IMG/VR virus record: IMGVR_UViG_3300042380_000417
Coordinates: 1 to 27,241 of that record
Length of the DNA: 27,241 nt
Source: a virus
Strand: one strand, 5' to 3'
The notes beneath the pieces are model-generated. The model saw only the letters and a list, made by a program, of their open reading frames with translations, was not told the DNA's origin and did no database searches. Position numbers and translations under genes: made by a program. Positions 1 to 6,663 of this stretch are shown in pieces (position 1 is the stretch's first letter; each line of letters begins with the position of its first letter).

Positions 1-173
1 TAAAACTCAATATGGGTCCCGGCGGCCCGGATACCTCTCTTAAGGGTTTTCCAAAGCTCCTCGTTAAAGGAATCCCGATCCCAGACGACAAATTCCGGGT
101 TTTCGACCCGCCCGTCGATCACCAGGATAAGGGCGTAACATCGGTTCGGCATTTTCGCCAACATAGCTTGCAT
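1..173 (-). CDS. Hypothetical protein, 3' end outside the window
   Basis: This frame is open from an ATG at 171-173 to the left edge, giving about 57 residues. It begins MQAMLAKMPNRCYALILVID and continues with GRVENPEFVVWDRDSFNEEL, a composition that looks like a small soluble alpha/beta protein. It lies 29 nt downstream of the preceding gene's stop codon, in the same orientation. I do not recognise the family. Alternative ATG codons at residues 4 and 8 mean the exact start is uncertain. The C-terminus is outside the window. Confidence 0.55.
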   Translation of the reverse strand, partial: MQAMLAKMPNRCYALILVIDGRVENPEFVVWDRDSFNEELWKTLKRGIRAAGTHIEF

Positions 174-202
174 AGCTATCGGCGCCTTGGCGGGGGTTAG
201 TC

Positions 203-454
203 TCAAGGCAGCTTCCCTTCCTTAAGCTTAAGGGTTCGGTCGTGGTAATACCAACCCGACCCAGGGACGTAAGCCCGGACCGTGGCGGTAAGGTCGTCGC
301 CGATAACGCGGACAAGGACGGTAACGTCCTCGGTTTCGAGATCGTGGTCGAAAGGGCGTTGGCCCTTAAGGTCCTCGACGACGTTAACGATTAGGTTGTC
401 GGCCCAGGCGTTAAACCCAAGGCGCTGGATATGGTTTGAGTCGGGATCGGTCAT
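203..454 (-). CDS. Hypothetical protein (83 aa)
   Basis: A small acidic protein with alternating hydrophobic segments (NLIVNVVEDLK, EDVTVLVRVIGDDLTATVRAYV) that suggest a mainly beta fold. No catalytic motif or family signature is visible. The ATG overlaps the stop codon of the upstream gene as ATGA at 451-454, which supports both boundaries and implies translational coupling. It belongs to a run of small coupled genes following the ERF gene, a typical place for early phage accessory proteins. Function unknown. Confidence 0.65.
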   Translation of the reverse strand: MTDPDSNHIQRLGFNAWADNLIVNVVEDLKGQRPFDHDLETEDVTVLVRVIGDDLTATVRAYVPGSGWYYHDRTLKLKEGKLP

Positions 455-771
455 ACGTCGTTACCCTTTAGTCCGTCGCGGGTTTCCGTCCATTCTGAAA
501 TCGCATCGTTACGCTCCTCGGGGGAAACGGCGTTACGATGCCGGAGGCAATACCATAGGCCGTCGCCAGCTTCCCGGAGGGCGGCGATCATATGGCGCTG
601 CGCCTCGACCTCGGCCTTTAATTGTTCGTTTGGGATAATTGTGCGGGTCGTAAAATCCATTAGCCTATCGGCCTCGGCCTTAAGGCGGGCGTAATCCTCG
701 TAAAGGACGTATTCGCCTTTATCGTTATCCTGGACCGATACGACGATGCGGTATCGATTAGGATTAATCAT
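451..771 (-). CDS. Hypothetical coiled-coil phage protein (106 aa)
   Basis: The protein contains the stretch GEYVLYEDYARLKAEADRLM, a pattern I associate with many small phage proteins of unknown role (beta turn, then helix). A helical middle (residues about 28-70) looks coiled-coil. The frame is open to position 801, but I chose the ATG at 769-771 because it overlaps the upstream stop as ATGA, the same arrangement as its neighbours. No enzymatic motif is visible. Function unknown. Confidence 0.65.
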   Translation of the reverse strand: MINPNRYRIVVSVQDNDKGEYVLYEDYARLKAEADRLMDFTTRTIIPNEQLKAEVEAQRHMIAALREAGDGLWYCLRHRNAVSPEERNDAISEWTETRDGLKGNDV

Positions 772-992
772 CCTCGGCCCCCGTTTCCGATAACAACCCA
801 ATCCGGACCGCCCTCTTTCTTAATGCGTTCTACCTCGGCGATTAGGCGTTTGTTTTCCTGCTTAAGGCGTTCGATCCTCATTTGGTAGGCGTTAAGCTTT
901 CGGGCGATCTCGACGGTTGCCTCCTCGACGGTGCAACCGATCCGGTTTCCGTTTTCGTAAACGAAATTACCAAGCGCCTGGTATCTGCTCAT
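768..992 (-). CDS. Small coiled-coil hypothetical protein (74 aa)
   Basis: The N-terminal third (MSRYQALGNFVYENGNRIGC) is followed by a strongly helical, charged segment (residues about 27-60, AYQMRIERLKQENKRLIAEV) with heptad-like spacing, so oligomerisation is likely. Both ends overlap neighbours as ATGA (768-771 and 989-992), placing it in a translationally coupled chain. No family recognised and no catalytic residues evident. Confidence 0.6.
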   Translation of the reverse strand: MSRYQALGNFVYENGNRIGCTVEEATVEIARKLNAYQMRIERLKQENKRLIAEVERIKKEGGPDWVVIGNGGRG

Positions 993-1189
993 CCTCGGCC
1001 CCCGTTCCTCCAGGCGTTGGTCGGTTTGGCCGTCGCGGGCTTAAGGGGGAGGCCGCAACGTCGGGCGGCGTGGTATACCGAATTCGTCCGGACGCCCATC
1101 GCCTGGGCGGCCTTACGGGCGATAATGTTTTGTTCGTACGCCATATAGGCGGCGGCCTTGGCGGCACCGTGGGGGGCGCGGTTACTCAT
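989..1189 (-). CDS. Small putative helix-turn-helix protein (66 aa)
   Basis: Residues about 24-48 (IARKAAQAMGVRTNSVYHAA and following) read like a helix-turn-helix: helix, MGV turn, recognition helix, then a basic RRCGL segment. The protein is basic overall, fitting a DNA-binding role. It overlaps the ERF gene's stop as ATGA at 1186-1189 and the next gene at 989-992. It could regulate early genes or be a DNA-binding accessory to recombination. The HTH call rests on visual pattern only. Confidence 0.55.
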   Translation of the reverse strand: MSNRAPHGAAKAAAYMAYEQNIIARKAAQAMGVRTNSVYHAARRCGLPLKPATAKPTNAWRNGGRG

Positions 1190-1785
1190 TTGATTGCCTT
1201 AAGGAATTGGGGTTTATTGCCCAAGATCATATCGACCTTGTCCTTGGGAAGCTCGGCGAGGTCCTGGGCGGTTTCCGGCAGCCATTTCTTGGCGACTAGG
1301 TACGAATGCGCTCTCTCGGCCTCGACCGCGGTAAGGAAAGAATACCAGGGGGCGTTAGGAGCTGCGGGGGCGGCCTTGGGTTGTTTCGACGCGGAGGCGC
1401 CGTCGTCGTCAAGGTCCGTACTTACGCAACAGGCCGTTTGTATGCTTTGGCGCCGGACATAAGTTAGTCCGGAACCGATCTGCTGCGGGGTAAGCCCGTC
1501 GGCCTTAAACATAAGCTTACCGGCGTCGAATACCGACCCGTCGATATGCAGAAAATGGGTATGGACCCCGACGCGGCCCTCCTCGGATACCAGGACCTGG
1601 CGCAAGGCGAACCCGTGGCGATGCAGGATCGGTTTGATTGCGTCCAGGAGGACGTCGAGCGAAACGTACCGGGCGGTAAAGTTTGCCTTAACCGTCTTAT
1701 TGGCGGCGACGTTTTGGAGGTCGCGGATTGCGTTGACCAGGGCCGAGGCGGCGCTGGATTGGGGGTTATTGTTATCGGGTTGCAT
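1186..1785 (-). CDS. erf: ERF-family single-strand DNA annealing protein
   Basis: ERF proteins anneal complementary single strands during phage recombination or genome circularisation. The 199-residue protein shows the family hallmarks: an N-terminal helical part, then TYVRRQSIQTACC (residues about 108-120) followed by an acidic DLDDDGA (124-130), matching the ERF pattern of an aromatic-Arg-Arg segment followed by DDDG. The C-terminus (about 145-199) is a separate basic/helical domain after an Ala/Pro-rich linker, as in P22 Erf. It lies 6 nt downstream of a RuvC-like resolvase gene, so the two probably act in one recombination pathway. ATG start at 1783-1785. Confidence 0.85.
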   Translation of the reverse strand: MQPDNNNPQSSAASALVNAIRDLQNVAANKTVKANFTARYVSLDVLLDAIKPILHRHGFALRQVLVSEEGRVGVHTHFLHIDGSVFDAGKLMFKADGLTPQQIGSGLTYVRRQSIQTACCVSTDLDDDGASASKQPKAAPAAPNAPWYSFLTAVEAERAHSYLVAKKWLPETAQDLAELPKDKVDMILGNKPQFLKAIK

Positions 1786-1791
1786 AGGAAA

Positions 1792-2274
1792 TTAGATCAA
1801 ACGCCTTGCGGCCAGGTGGTAGATAAGGAGGGCGTCGGCGTTCCAAAGGGTTACCGGATGATCGGGGAACAGCTCCTCGGCCTTTTGCTTTAGGCGGTTT
1901 TTAAAGGAGGTTTTGGATTCCCCGTAATCCTTTTTAATCCCGATCTTGGATTGCCAGGTTTGCGGGGCGACGAGGTTAACTTTCCAACCGATCACCAGGC
2001 CGGAGTAACGAATCCCGCCGATTTGCTCGAAAAGCTTTCCAATGGTATCGGACGAAACCGGCCCCCAACCGCCTTTCGACGGGTTTTCCAAATGCAGCTC
2101 AATCAAGGACGATTTGATTGCGAGGGATCGGATTAGGTCGGCGATATCGGACGCGGTAGGCGGCATCTTGGCGACGTGGACCCGGCCAGATTCAGACCAA
2201 ACAAAAGCGCCATTAACCCCAGGGTCCACCGCGATAAGGATAGGGTCGTCGATTTGCGTCGGTCCTTTGGGCAT
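1792..2274 (-). CDS. RuvC-like Holliday junction resolvase
   Basis: The protein (about 160 residues) has the RNase H-like acidic residues of the RuvC superfamily: ILIAVDPGVNGAFVW near the N-terminus (first Asp), LIELHLENP (Glu) in the middle, and LWNADALLIYHLAARRL near the C-terminus (last acidic residue before a helix). Such phage enzymes resolve branched DNA before packaging or during recombination. The frame is open to a TTG at 2310, but I prefer the ATG at 2272-2274, which removes an overlap with the lysozyme-like gene and starts just ahead of the first beta strand. The neighbouring ERF gene supports the role. Confidence 0.75.
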   Translation of the reverse strand: MPKGPTQIDDPILIAVDPGVNGAFVWSESGRVHVAKMPPTASDIADLIRSLAIKSSLIELHLENPSKGGWGPVSSDTIGKLFEQIGGIRYSGLVIGWKVNLVAPQTWQSKIGIKKDYGESKTSFKNRLKQKAEELFPDHPVTLWNADALLIYHLAARRLI

Positions 2275-2293
2275 TAAGGGAAACCTCGGGCTG

Positions 2294-2731
2294 CTAACGT
2301 CGCCTTGCAAAATATAAATTACTTACCCGGAGGCCGTAATCGTTAGGACGAAACCCTCGGTTTCTGGCGCCTTGAAACCCGAGATTCCAGACGGTCGCAA
2401 GCTGGGCCGGGGTAGGGGAAGGGACGCCATAGCGGGCGAACCGATCCCGACAGACGCGGAGGAATGCCGAGGCGATCTTATCCTGGGCCTTGGGATTACC
2501 CCATTCCGACCGAGGTATCGTCGGTTTGTTATTATGGCGCAGCCAATCATTCGCCTCGGCCCAGGCCCGTTCCCCCATTTGGTATTTGCCCAAGGAACGC
2601 CCCCGGTCGCCGACCGCATAAGGATCGTTTCCGGTTTCGACCAGGGCGACGGCCTCCAGAAGCTTGGCGTCCTCGGAAGCCCGCGACCAGGCGGCAAAGG
2701 TTGAGAGGAGGATCGTAAGGAGGCGGCGCAT
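2294..2731 (-). CDS. Lysozyme-like/transglycosylase domain protein, candidate endolysin
   Basis: The N-terminus (MRRLLTILLSTFAAWSRA) is a short basic then hydrophobic segment compatible with a signal or signal-arrest peptide. It is followed by LLEAVALVETGNDPYAVGDR, resembling the catalytic-Glu region (around E32) of SLT/lysozyme-like folds, and by GRSLGKYQM, the conserved Gly/Tyr-Gln segment. The later WNLGFQGARNRG resembles the end of this fold. It would cleave peptidoglycan glycan strands. At 145 aa it is about lysozyme-sized. The start overlaps the upstream stop at 2731 (TAATG). It lies about 4 kb from the holin/spanin cluster, so it could be the lytic endolysin or a virion-associated lysin. 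Confidence 0.7.
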   Translation of the reverse strand: MRRLLTILLSTFAAWSRASEDAKLLEAVALVETGNDPYAVGDRGRSLGKYQMGERAWAEANDWLRHNNKPTIPRSEWGNPKAQDKIASAFLRVCRDRFARYGVPSPTPAQLATVWNLGFQGARNRGFRPNDYGLRVSNLYFARRR

Positions 2732-3039
2732 TATTTTTCGACGGGTCGGGGGACGATTGAGAAGGAAAGGAGGCGGTTATTGAATCGGTAGGAATACATT
2801 AGCCCGACCCAACCCCCCGCCGCAACGTAAGGGGAGAATTCGACCGAGGTCGCCCCGGCCTCCTCCATTTCCTTTTTGTAATCCTTACAGATCAACCTTG
2901 CCAAGGGTAGGCCCGCCTTGGGCGATATGATATCGCCGGTAAGGACGCGGTAATTTACGCAGACAAAGGCGTAACAAAGTTTCGCCAGGACCTTGGTTAC
3001 GGCCCCCTCGTCGCGGTCGAAAAGGTCGGGCTGAATCAT
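2731..3039 (-). CDS. Hypothetical protein (102 aa)
   Basis: Begins MIQPDLFDRDEGAVTKVLAK and has a hydrophobic/aromatic core (LCYAFVCVNYRVL, YVAAGGWVGLMYSYRFNNRL) suggesting a small globular alpha/beta protein. I recognise no family. It is linked to both neighbours by one-base TAATG overlaps (3039 and 2731), so it should be translated with the lysozyme-like gene. Function unknown. Confidence 0.6.
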   Translation of the reverse strand: MIQPDLFDRDEGAVTKVLAKLCYAFVCVNYRVLTGDIISPKAGLPLARLICKDYKKEMEEAGATSVEFSPYVAAGGWVGLMYSYRFNNRLLSFSIVPRPVEK

Positions 3040-3281
3040 TATTCTGGGGGGCGTCGGTTGACGATCTCGGACAGGCGTTCGATACCGTCGTTAAGCTCCT
3101 CGATACGTTTGTCCTGGCGACGGATAATACGGGCGTCTAGGTCGGCAATCATTTCCATATAACGGAGGTTGCGCCGGAGGTATCGGACGTACGACCAAGG
3201 GAACATCCACCAGAGGGCGGGGAGGGGTTCGGTTCGGATCGGTTCCAGCATAGCGGGGGGGTGGGCCAGGGGGTTGGGCAT
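3039..3281 (-). CDS. Small protein with C-terminal coiled coil (80 aa)
   Basis: The first 30 residues are Pro-rich and aromatic (LPALWWMFPWSYVRYLRRNL), resembling a membrane-interfacial or weak membrane-anchoring helix followed by positive charges. The rest (about 40-75, DLDARIIRRQDKRIEELNDG) is a charged coiled coil. A membrane-proximal helix plus coiled coil recalls spanin or holin-accessory proteins, but the hydrophobic segment is short and broken by Pro and charge, so I do not assign it. TAATG overlap with the downstream gene at 3039. Confidence 0.5.
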   Translation of the reverse strand: MPNPLAHPPAMLEPIRTEPLPALWWMFPWSYVRYLRRNLRYMEMIADLDARIIRRQDKRIEELNDGIERLSEIVNRRPPE

Positions 3282-3303
3282 ATTGGTAGGCGGGGGAGGT
3301 TGG

Positions 3304-3564
3304 TTATCGGATACGGTTAACGGTATAACGTCGGACGTTGCGCCATTTGATACGGGCGACGGCCAGGTAATTGCGGAGGGTGTTAACGGAAAGGCCGAGG
3401 GCGGTCGCCGCGTCTACTTGGGTTTTTTCGGCGGCGTTAAGGGCGATAAGCTGCGGGAGGACGGCCTCGATATTCTTGGCCCGGTAATCGCAAATCGGTT
3501 TGGTTAGTTTGATCTGCTTATATTCCCCCGCGTTAAGGCGGGTAATGGTAGGGAGTTTGCCCAT
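3304..3564 (-). CDS. Putative HTH DNA-binding protein (86 aa)
   Basis: A helix-turn-helix is readable at residues about 46-72: KTQVDAATALGLSVNTLRNY, with the Ala-Thr-Ala-Leu-Gly-Leu turn and a following recognition helix LRNYLAVARIKW. The flanks are basic. It is a plausible small transcriptional regulator. It lies immediately downstream (16 nt) of the methyltransferase gene, so it may be co-expressed with it and act as a control protein, though that link is inferred only from position. Confidence 0.6.
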   Translation of the reverse strand: MGKLPTITRLNAGEYKQIKLTKPICDYRAKNIEAVLPQLIALNAAEKTQVDAATALGLSVNTLRNYLAVARIKWRNVRRYTVNRIR

Positions 3565-3580
3565 ATAGGTAGGGGGTGGA

Positions 3581-5299
3581 TTAGGGTTTGGGTTGTTCGG
3601 GTTTGGTTTGGGAAATGAGTTTATCGACCTCGGCGATGCGCTGCCCGACCCAGGCCATTACGGGGACGGCCATAGAATTGCCGCAAGCTTTGTAACGCGG
3701 GCCGTCGGGGCATTCCGAGGCGGGTTTGCCTTTCCAGGGGATACGGGAATACCCCTTGGGGAACCCCTGGAGGGCCTCGCATTCCTCCGGCGTTAGACGA
3801 CGGACGGCCATAGCTTGCGAGGGATTAAATACCCCGCCGACGTGCTGGATTCCCGTCCTTGCGGCGTTTATCGTCTGAGCCGTATCTGATACGGTTTGGT
3901 TAAATGCGTCAAACGCCACGGGGTACGCAACGTGCGGGGCTTGGTCGCCCGCGTCGCATTTGATGGTCGGAAACGCCTCGGTCGAGGGATCGGCACCGGC
4001 CCGACGGACCAGGTTGCCAGGTTGGAATGCGATGGGTTGAGGTTGTACGACGAGGGCCTCGGCCTCGGTCCGTTCGTTACCCGTCCGCGAAAAAGGCGGG
4101 CCGCTGCTGGTGATTGTCGGGGCGACGTCGGCGCAGAAAGGTTTGGAGGGTTCGACGATTGCGTGCGTCGTGCGGGTATCGCCGAGATCAAAAAGGTTAA
4201 GGGTATTCGCCTTATCGGCCTCGACCCAGGTTTCGTCGTCCTGGTCCGACGATGCCCGTTTAGCTTTGCGGTAAGGAACCCCGACGGCGTGGGGGCCTTT
4301 GGAAATAAGGGTATCCATAGTCTCGGTCGCCTCGATATGCGGTTCGTATTGGGCGTTAACCCCTTGGTTAAAAGCAGCCCGATCTATAACGATGGGGGTA
4401 CCTCGACCCGTCCCGTCCTCGGTCGCCCCCTTGTTGCAGGAGGCGGTTAGGGCGTGCGCCGTCGAACCTGTGGCGCATACAATCGGCGTACCTCGACCCG
4501 TCCCATCCTCGGACCCGCGAGGCGAGGCCGTCAAGGTATGGGTCGTTTCGCCGGTGGCGCAGACGGGTTGCAGGACCGCAGGGAAACGGTTTTTGTCCGG
4601 CATCGTCTGGCCCTTGGAAAGGACCGCGTCTAGGGTCTGGCTTGTTTGTCCTCCGTCCCACCAGCAACCCCTTGGGTCGCCTGGACCAGGGCCGCCTTGA
4701 GGGCCGGAGGCAATTCCTTCCCCCTTCTTTCGGCCCTTCTTAATATCCCTGCGCAAGCTTTCTGGCTCAAAAAGAACCGCCGCGGCAGGTCGCCAATCTC
4801 CAAGATATCCGACAAGTATGCATCGGCGGCGTCGCTGCGGGACTCCGAAGTATTCAGCATTAAGCGTTCGGTAGGCGATATGATACCCGAGTTTAGCCAA
4901 CGTCCCGACAAAGGCGGCGAAATCGGACCCTCCGGGCTTTCCGGCTGAATAGACGCCTGGCACGTTTTCCCAGACAATCCAGCGGGGGAGAAGCTTTCCA
5001 ATAAGGCCAGCATATGCGAGGGCGACTCGACCGCGAGGATCGTCGAGGCCCAATCGTTTGCCCGCAACTGACCAGGCTTGGCAAGGGGTTCCTCCGACCA
5101 CAAGGTCGATTGAACCACGGTCGAGGGGCCATTCGTCGTATTTAGTGAGGTCGCCATAATTAGGGATTTGGGGGTATCGGTATTGGAGTATTGCTTTGGG
5201 AAATTCCTCGATCTCGGAAAAGGCGACGGGGGTCCAGCCAAGGGGGTGCCAGGCGACGGTTGCGGCCTCCATTCCGGAGCAGACGGATATGTAACGCAT
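3581..5299 (-). CDS. DNA (cytosine-5)-methyltransferase with repeat-rich insertion
   Basis: Transfers a methyl group from S-adenosylmethionine to C5 of cytosine. Motifs occur in canonical order: motif I ISVCSGMEAATVAW (4-17), motif IV GGTPCQAWSVAG with catalytic Cys73, motif VI WENVPG (110-115), motif VIII VPQRRRR (153-159), motif IX RRLTPEECEALQGFP (500-514) and motif X KACGNSMAVP (537-546). At 572 aa it is longer than typical 330-400 aa phage or bacterial enzymes. The extra length sits between motifs VIII and IX (about 185-495), where the target-recognition domain belongs, and is built of degenerate Thr-Leu-Thr repeats including two near-identical 30-residue units ending EDGTGRGTPIV. No restriction enzyme gene is adjacent, so it is probably an orphan protective methyltransferase. 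ATG at 5297-5299. Confidence 0.93.
   Translation of the reverse strand: MRYISVCSGMEAATVAWHPLGWTPVAFSEIEEFPKAILQYRYPQIPNYGDLTKYDEWPLDRGSIDLVVGGTPCQAWSVAGKRLGLDDPRGRVALAYAGLIGKLLPRWIVWENVPGVYSAGKPGGSDFAAFVGTLAKLGYHIAYRTLNAEYFGVPQRRRRCILVGYLGDWRPAAAVLFEPESLRRDIKKGRKKGEGIASGPQGGPGPGDPRGCWWDGGQTSQTLDAVLSKGQTMPDKNRFPAVLQPVCATGETTHTLTASPRGSEDGTGRGTPIVCATGSTAHALTASCNKGATEDGTGRGTPIVIDRAAFNQGVNAQYEPHIEATETMDTLISKGPHAVGVPYRKAKRASSDQDDETWVEADKANTLNLFDLGDTRTTHAIVEPSKPFCADVAPTITSSGPPFSRTGNERTEAEALVVQPQPIAFQPGNLVRRAGADPSTEAFPTIKCDAGDQAPHVAYPVAFDAFNQTVSDTAQTINAARTGIQHVGGVFNPSQAMAVRRLTPEECEALQGFPKGYSRIPWKGKPASECPDGPRYKACGNSMAVPVMAWVGQRIAEVDKLISQTKPEQPKP
4395..4508 (-). repeat. Tandem repeat inside methyltransferase target-recognition region
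   Basis: Two copies of a segment about 90 bp apart share an almost unchanged core (on the plus strand GTACCTCGACCCGTCCC, then TCCTCGG). They encode two successive 30-residue units, CATGETTHTLTAS...EDGTGRGTPIV and CATGSTAHALTAS...EDGTGRGTPIV (residues about 247-304). The nucleotide identity suggests a fairly recent duplication or gene conversion. Confidence 0.8.
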
Positions 5300-5321
5300 A
5301 GGTTGTTAAGGTATGATTTGG

Positions 5322-5379
5322 AAAGGACGAGGCGCAGGGGCGATTTGAAAATCAACCCCCGACGCCCCGCCTGTCCTTT
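5322..5379 (-). promoter_or_regulatory. Long imperfect hairpin upstream of the methyltransferase
   Basis: The outer arms AAAGGAC (5322-5328) and GTCCTTT (5373-5379) are exactly complementary. Inside them GGCG pairs with CGCC, GGGG with CCCC, and TTGA with TCAA around an AAA/TTT loop. The element fills the gap between a small membrane-protein gene (stop at 5383) and the methyltransferase ATG at 5299, ending 22 nt upstream of that ATG. In the minus-strand transcript it would fold into a leader structure. It could be an attenuator, an operator or a translation control element. There is no T-run characteristic of a simple intrinsic terminator. Confidence 0.5.
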
Positions 5380-5382
5380 GGG

Positions 5383-5490
5383 TTAGTCGAAAAGCTTGGC
5401 GACCCCGATTACGAGGATGACCAGCAGGACGGGCAGGAGGGCCACGTCCAAGAATTCGCGGAGGTCCGCGTCGGTAAATCCGAGAGGCAT
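5383..5490 (-). CDS. Small single-pass membrane protein (35 aa)
   Basis: From the ATG at 5488-5490 the reading frame is MPLGFTDADLREFLDVALLP followed by VLLVILVIGVAKLFD, then TAA. The hydrophobic stretch (residues about 14-31) is long enough for one membrane span, preceded by acidic residues and followed by Lys. It fills an otherwise empty 213-base gap and lies in the direction of all other genes. No family recognised. A minor holin-like or membrane-accessory role is possible but unproven. Confidence 0.55.
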   Translation of the reverse strand: MPLGFTDADLREFLDVALLPVLLVILVIGVAKLFD

Positions 5491-5511
5491 TTTGGTATGA
5501 TCGGTTAGGGG

Positions 5512-5838
5512 TTAGGCGGTTTGGGATTCGTCGATAAAGAGATACTTGAGGCCGTCCGATCCCTTAACCTCGACGGTGCGCCCCTTATGGAGTTTCTTTT
5601 CGCGGGCATAGCACGACGGGCCGTACGTCTCGGGCCTCCAGCCGCAACCGGCGTACCCCGTAAGGGCGTCGGCGTTGGGGTCGGTATGCGGTACGTTCCG
5701 TTCCGCACAATAGGCGATAAAGGCGGTATGACTCATCCAAGAGTAACCATCGTGGCTAACGATATAATGGGCCTTGGACAGTTTGACGTCCTTCCCGCAG
5801 CAATAGCAGGGGAAGGTCGTTTCGTATGGGACAGGCAT
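5512..5838 (-). CDS. Hypothetical protein with N-terminal CxCC cysteine cluster (108 aa)
   Basis: The start is set by the ATG at 5836-5838 (MPVPYETTFPCYCCGKDVKL). The in-frame extension further upstream is antisense-like sequence overlapping another gene. Cysteines near residues 11-14 and later Cys44, Cys65 and Cys76, with several His residues, suggest zinc binding. The middle (HYIVSHDGYSWMSHTAFIAY) is aromatic. No catalytic motif identified. It lies between the 181-aa gene and the small membrane protein in the same transcription direction. Function unknown. Confidence 0.65.
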   Translation of the reverse strand: MPVPYETTFPCYCCGKDVKLSKAHYIVSHDGYSWMSHTAFIAYCAERNVPHTDPNADALTGYAGCGWRPETYGPSCYAREKKLHKGRTVEVKGSDGLKYLFIDESQTA

Positions 5839-5872
5839 ATAGTTAGTAGAGTCGGGTTGTGATCGGTTGGGA

Positions 5873-6418
5873 TTAAGCAGCGAAATGGGCGAGGATTTCG
5901 GCGTCCGACATATCGGAAACGAACCGCAGGAAATCGGGCTTTGCCTTGATGCCGTCGGTATACTTCTGGCGGTTGAGGTCGGTAACGGCCCCCTTGCGGA
6001 ACGCCCGATATTCGCCGGATTTGGCGTCCTTGGTAAGGTAGGCGAGGCATTCGACGCCCGCCTTGCGCATCTTCTTAAGGAGTTTCTCCTGGCCCTTCTT
6101 TTTGTCCTCGATCTCGACGAGGATATCGACGACGTCGGCAGCCGAGAGTCGCTTGCCGTACTGATTGAGGAAACCCCAACCGTACTCCTCGGGTTCAAGG
6201 GAGGAGGCAATCGAATCGACGACGGCCTCGGCGTCCTTGTTAGAGTAATGGAGGAACGTCGAACCACCGTGGCCCTCGTTAGAGGCGACGGCGACGGGCT
6301 TGCCGTCGAGCAGGAGCGTTGCGGTGAAGCAGATCGTCTCCTCGCTCATCCAGCGGACGGTTTTGAATCCCTTGAGGGACAGGCGGGGGACGGTGGTTTT
6401 GGTGGCGGGCTTGCTCAT
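5873..6418 (-). CDS. Conserved-looking hypothetical phage protein (181 aa)
   Basis: The N-terminal half has alternating beta-type segments (LKGFKTVRWMSEETICFTAT, LLLDGKPVAVASNEGHGGST), a layout I have seen in small phage proteins of unknown function (Ser-Glu-Glu-Thr then GxGG). The C-terminal half is helical and Lys-rich (EDKKKGQEKLLKKMRKAGVE). No enzymatic residues can be assigned. It follows the 69-aa gene and precedes the Cys-cluster protein. The ATG at 6416-6418 lies directly after a run of A residues and a repeated CCCAAA tract in the minus strand, with no clear Shine-Dalgarno sequence. Confidence 0.7.
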   Translation of the reverse strand: MSKPATKTTVPRLSLKGFKTVRWMSEETICFTATLLLDGKPVAVASNEGHGGSTFLHYSNKDAEAVVDSIASSLEPEEYGWGFLNQYGKRLSAADVVDILVEIEDKKKGQEKLLKKMRKAGVECLAYLTKDAKSGEYRAFRKGAVTDLNRQKYTDGIKAKPDFLRFVSDMSDAEILAHFAA

Positions 6419-6424
6419 TTTTTT

Positions 6425-6450
6425 GGTTTGGGTTTGGGTTTGGGTTGGGG
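6425..6450 (+). repeat. GGTTTGGG tandem tract with G-quadruplex potential
   Basis: The plus strand carries GG, then three GGG tracts separated by TTT, then GGGG after TT, immediately upstream of the 181-aa gene's ATG. Consecutive G-tracts with 2-3 nt loops fit the standard quadruplex pattern on the non-template (plus) strand. The minus-strand transcript would carry C-rich CCCAAA repeats. It is a simple-sequence tract in a 35-base intergenic gap. Confidence 0.6.
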
Positions 6451-6453
6451 AGA

Positions 6454-6663
6454 TTAGACGGCGTGGGTCTGGTTAAAATGGTTAATGCAATCGAGAAGGC
6501 CGTTGGCGGACCCAAGCTTATGGGCCTTGCGGTATTCGATCAAGGCGAGGTCGAGGGCCTTTTCGGTTTCCTTGCGATTGACCGGCGTGGACGCCTGGTA
6601 GGCGTTGAACGCAGCGAGGAATGCGTTGGCGGTTGCGATCTGTTTTTCGTTAGGGTTGGGCAT
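6454..6663 (-). CDS. Hypothetical small helical protein (69 aa)
   Basis: A small, probably all-helical soluble protein (IATANAFLAAFNAYQASTPV, KALDLALIEYRKAHKLGSAN) with no recognisable motif. It is the first gene downstream of the only clearly promoter-like intergenic region in this part of the window (6664-6812), so it probably heads an operon continuing through the 181-aa protein. Function unknown. Confidence 0.65.
   Translation of the reverse strand: MPNPNEKQIATANAFLAAFNAYQASTPVNRKETEKALDLALIEYRKAHKLGSANGLLDCINHFNQTHAV

Noticed and set aside
2274-2310. TTG start of the RuvC-like gene at 2310
   Set aside because: It would overlap the lysozyme-like gene by 17 nt with no start signal; the ATG at 2274 gives a normal N-terminus.
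4630-5355. Minus-strand 241-aa frame overlapping the methyltransferase
   Set aside because: The methyltransferase frame in the same region carries all canonical motifs; the alternative frame has no recognisable domain.
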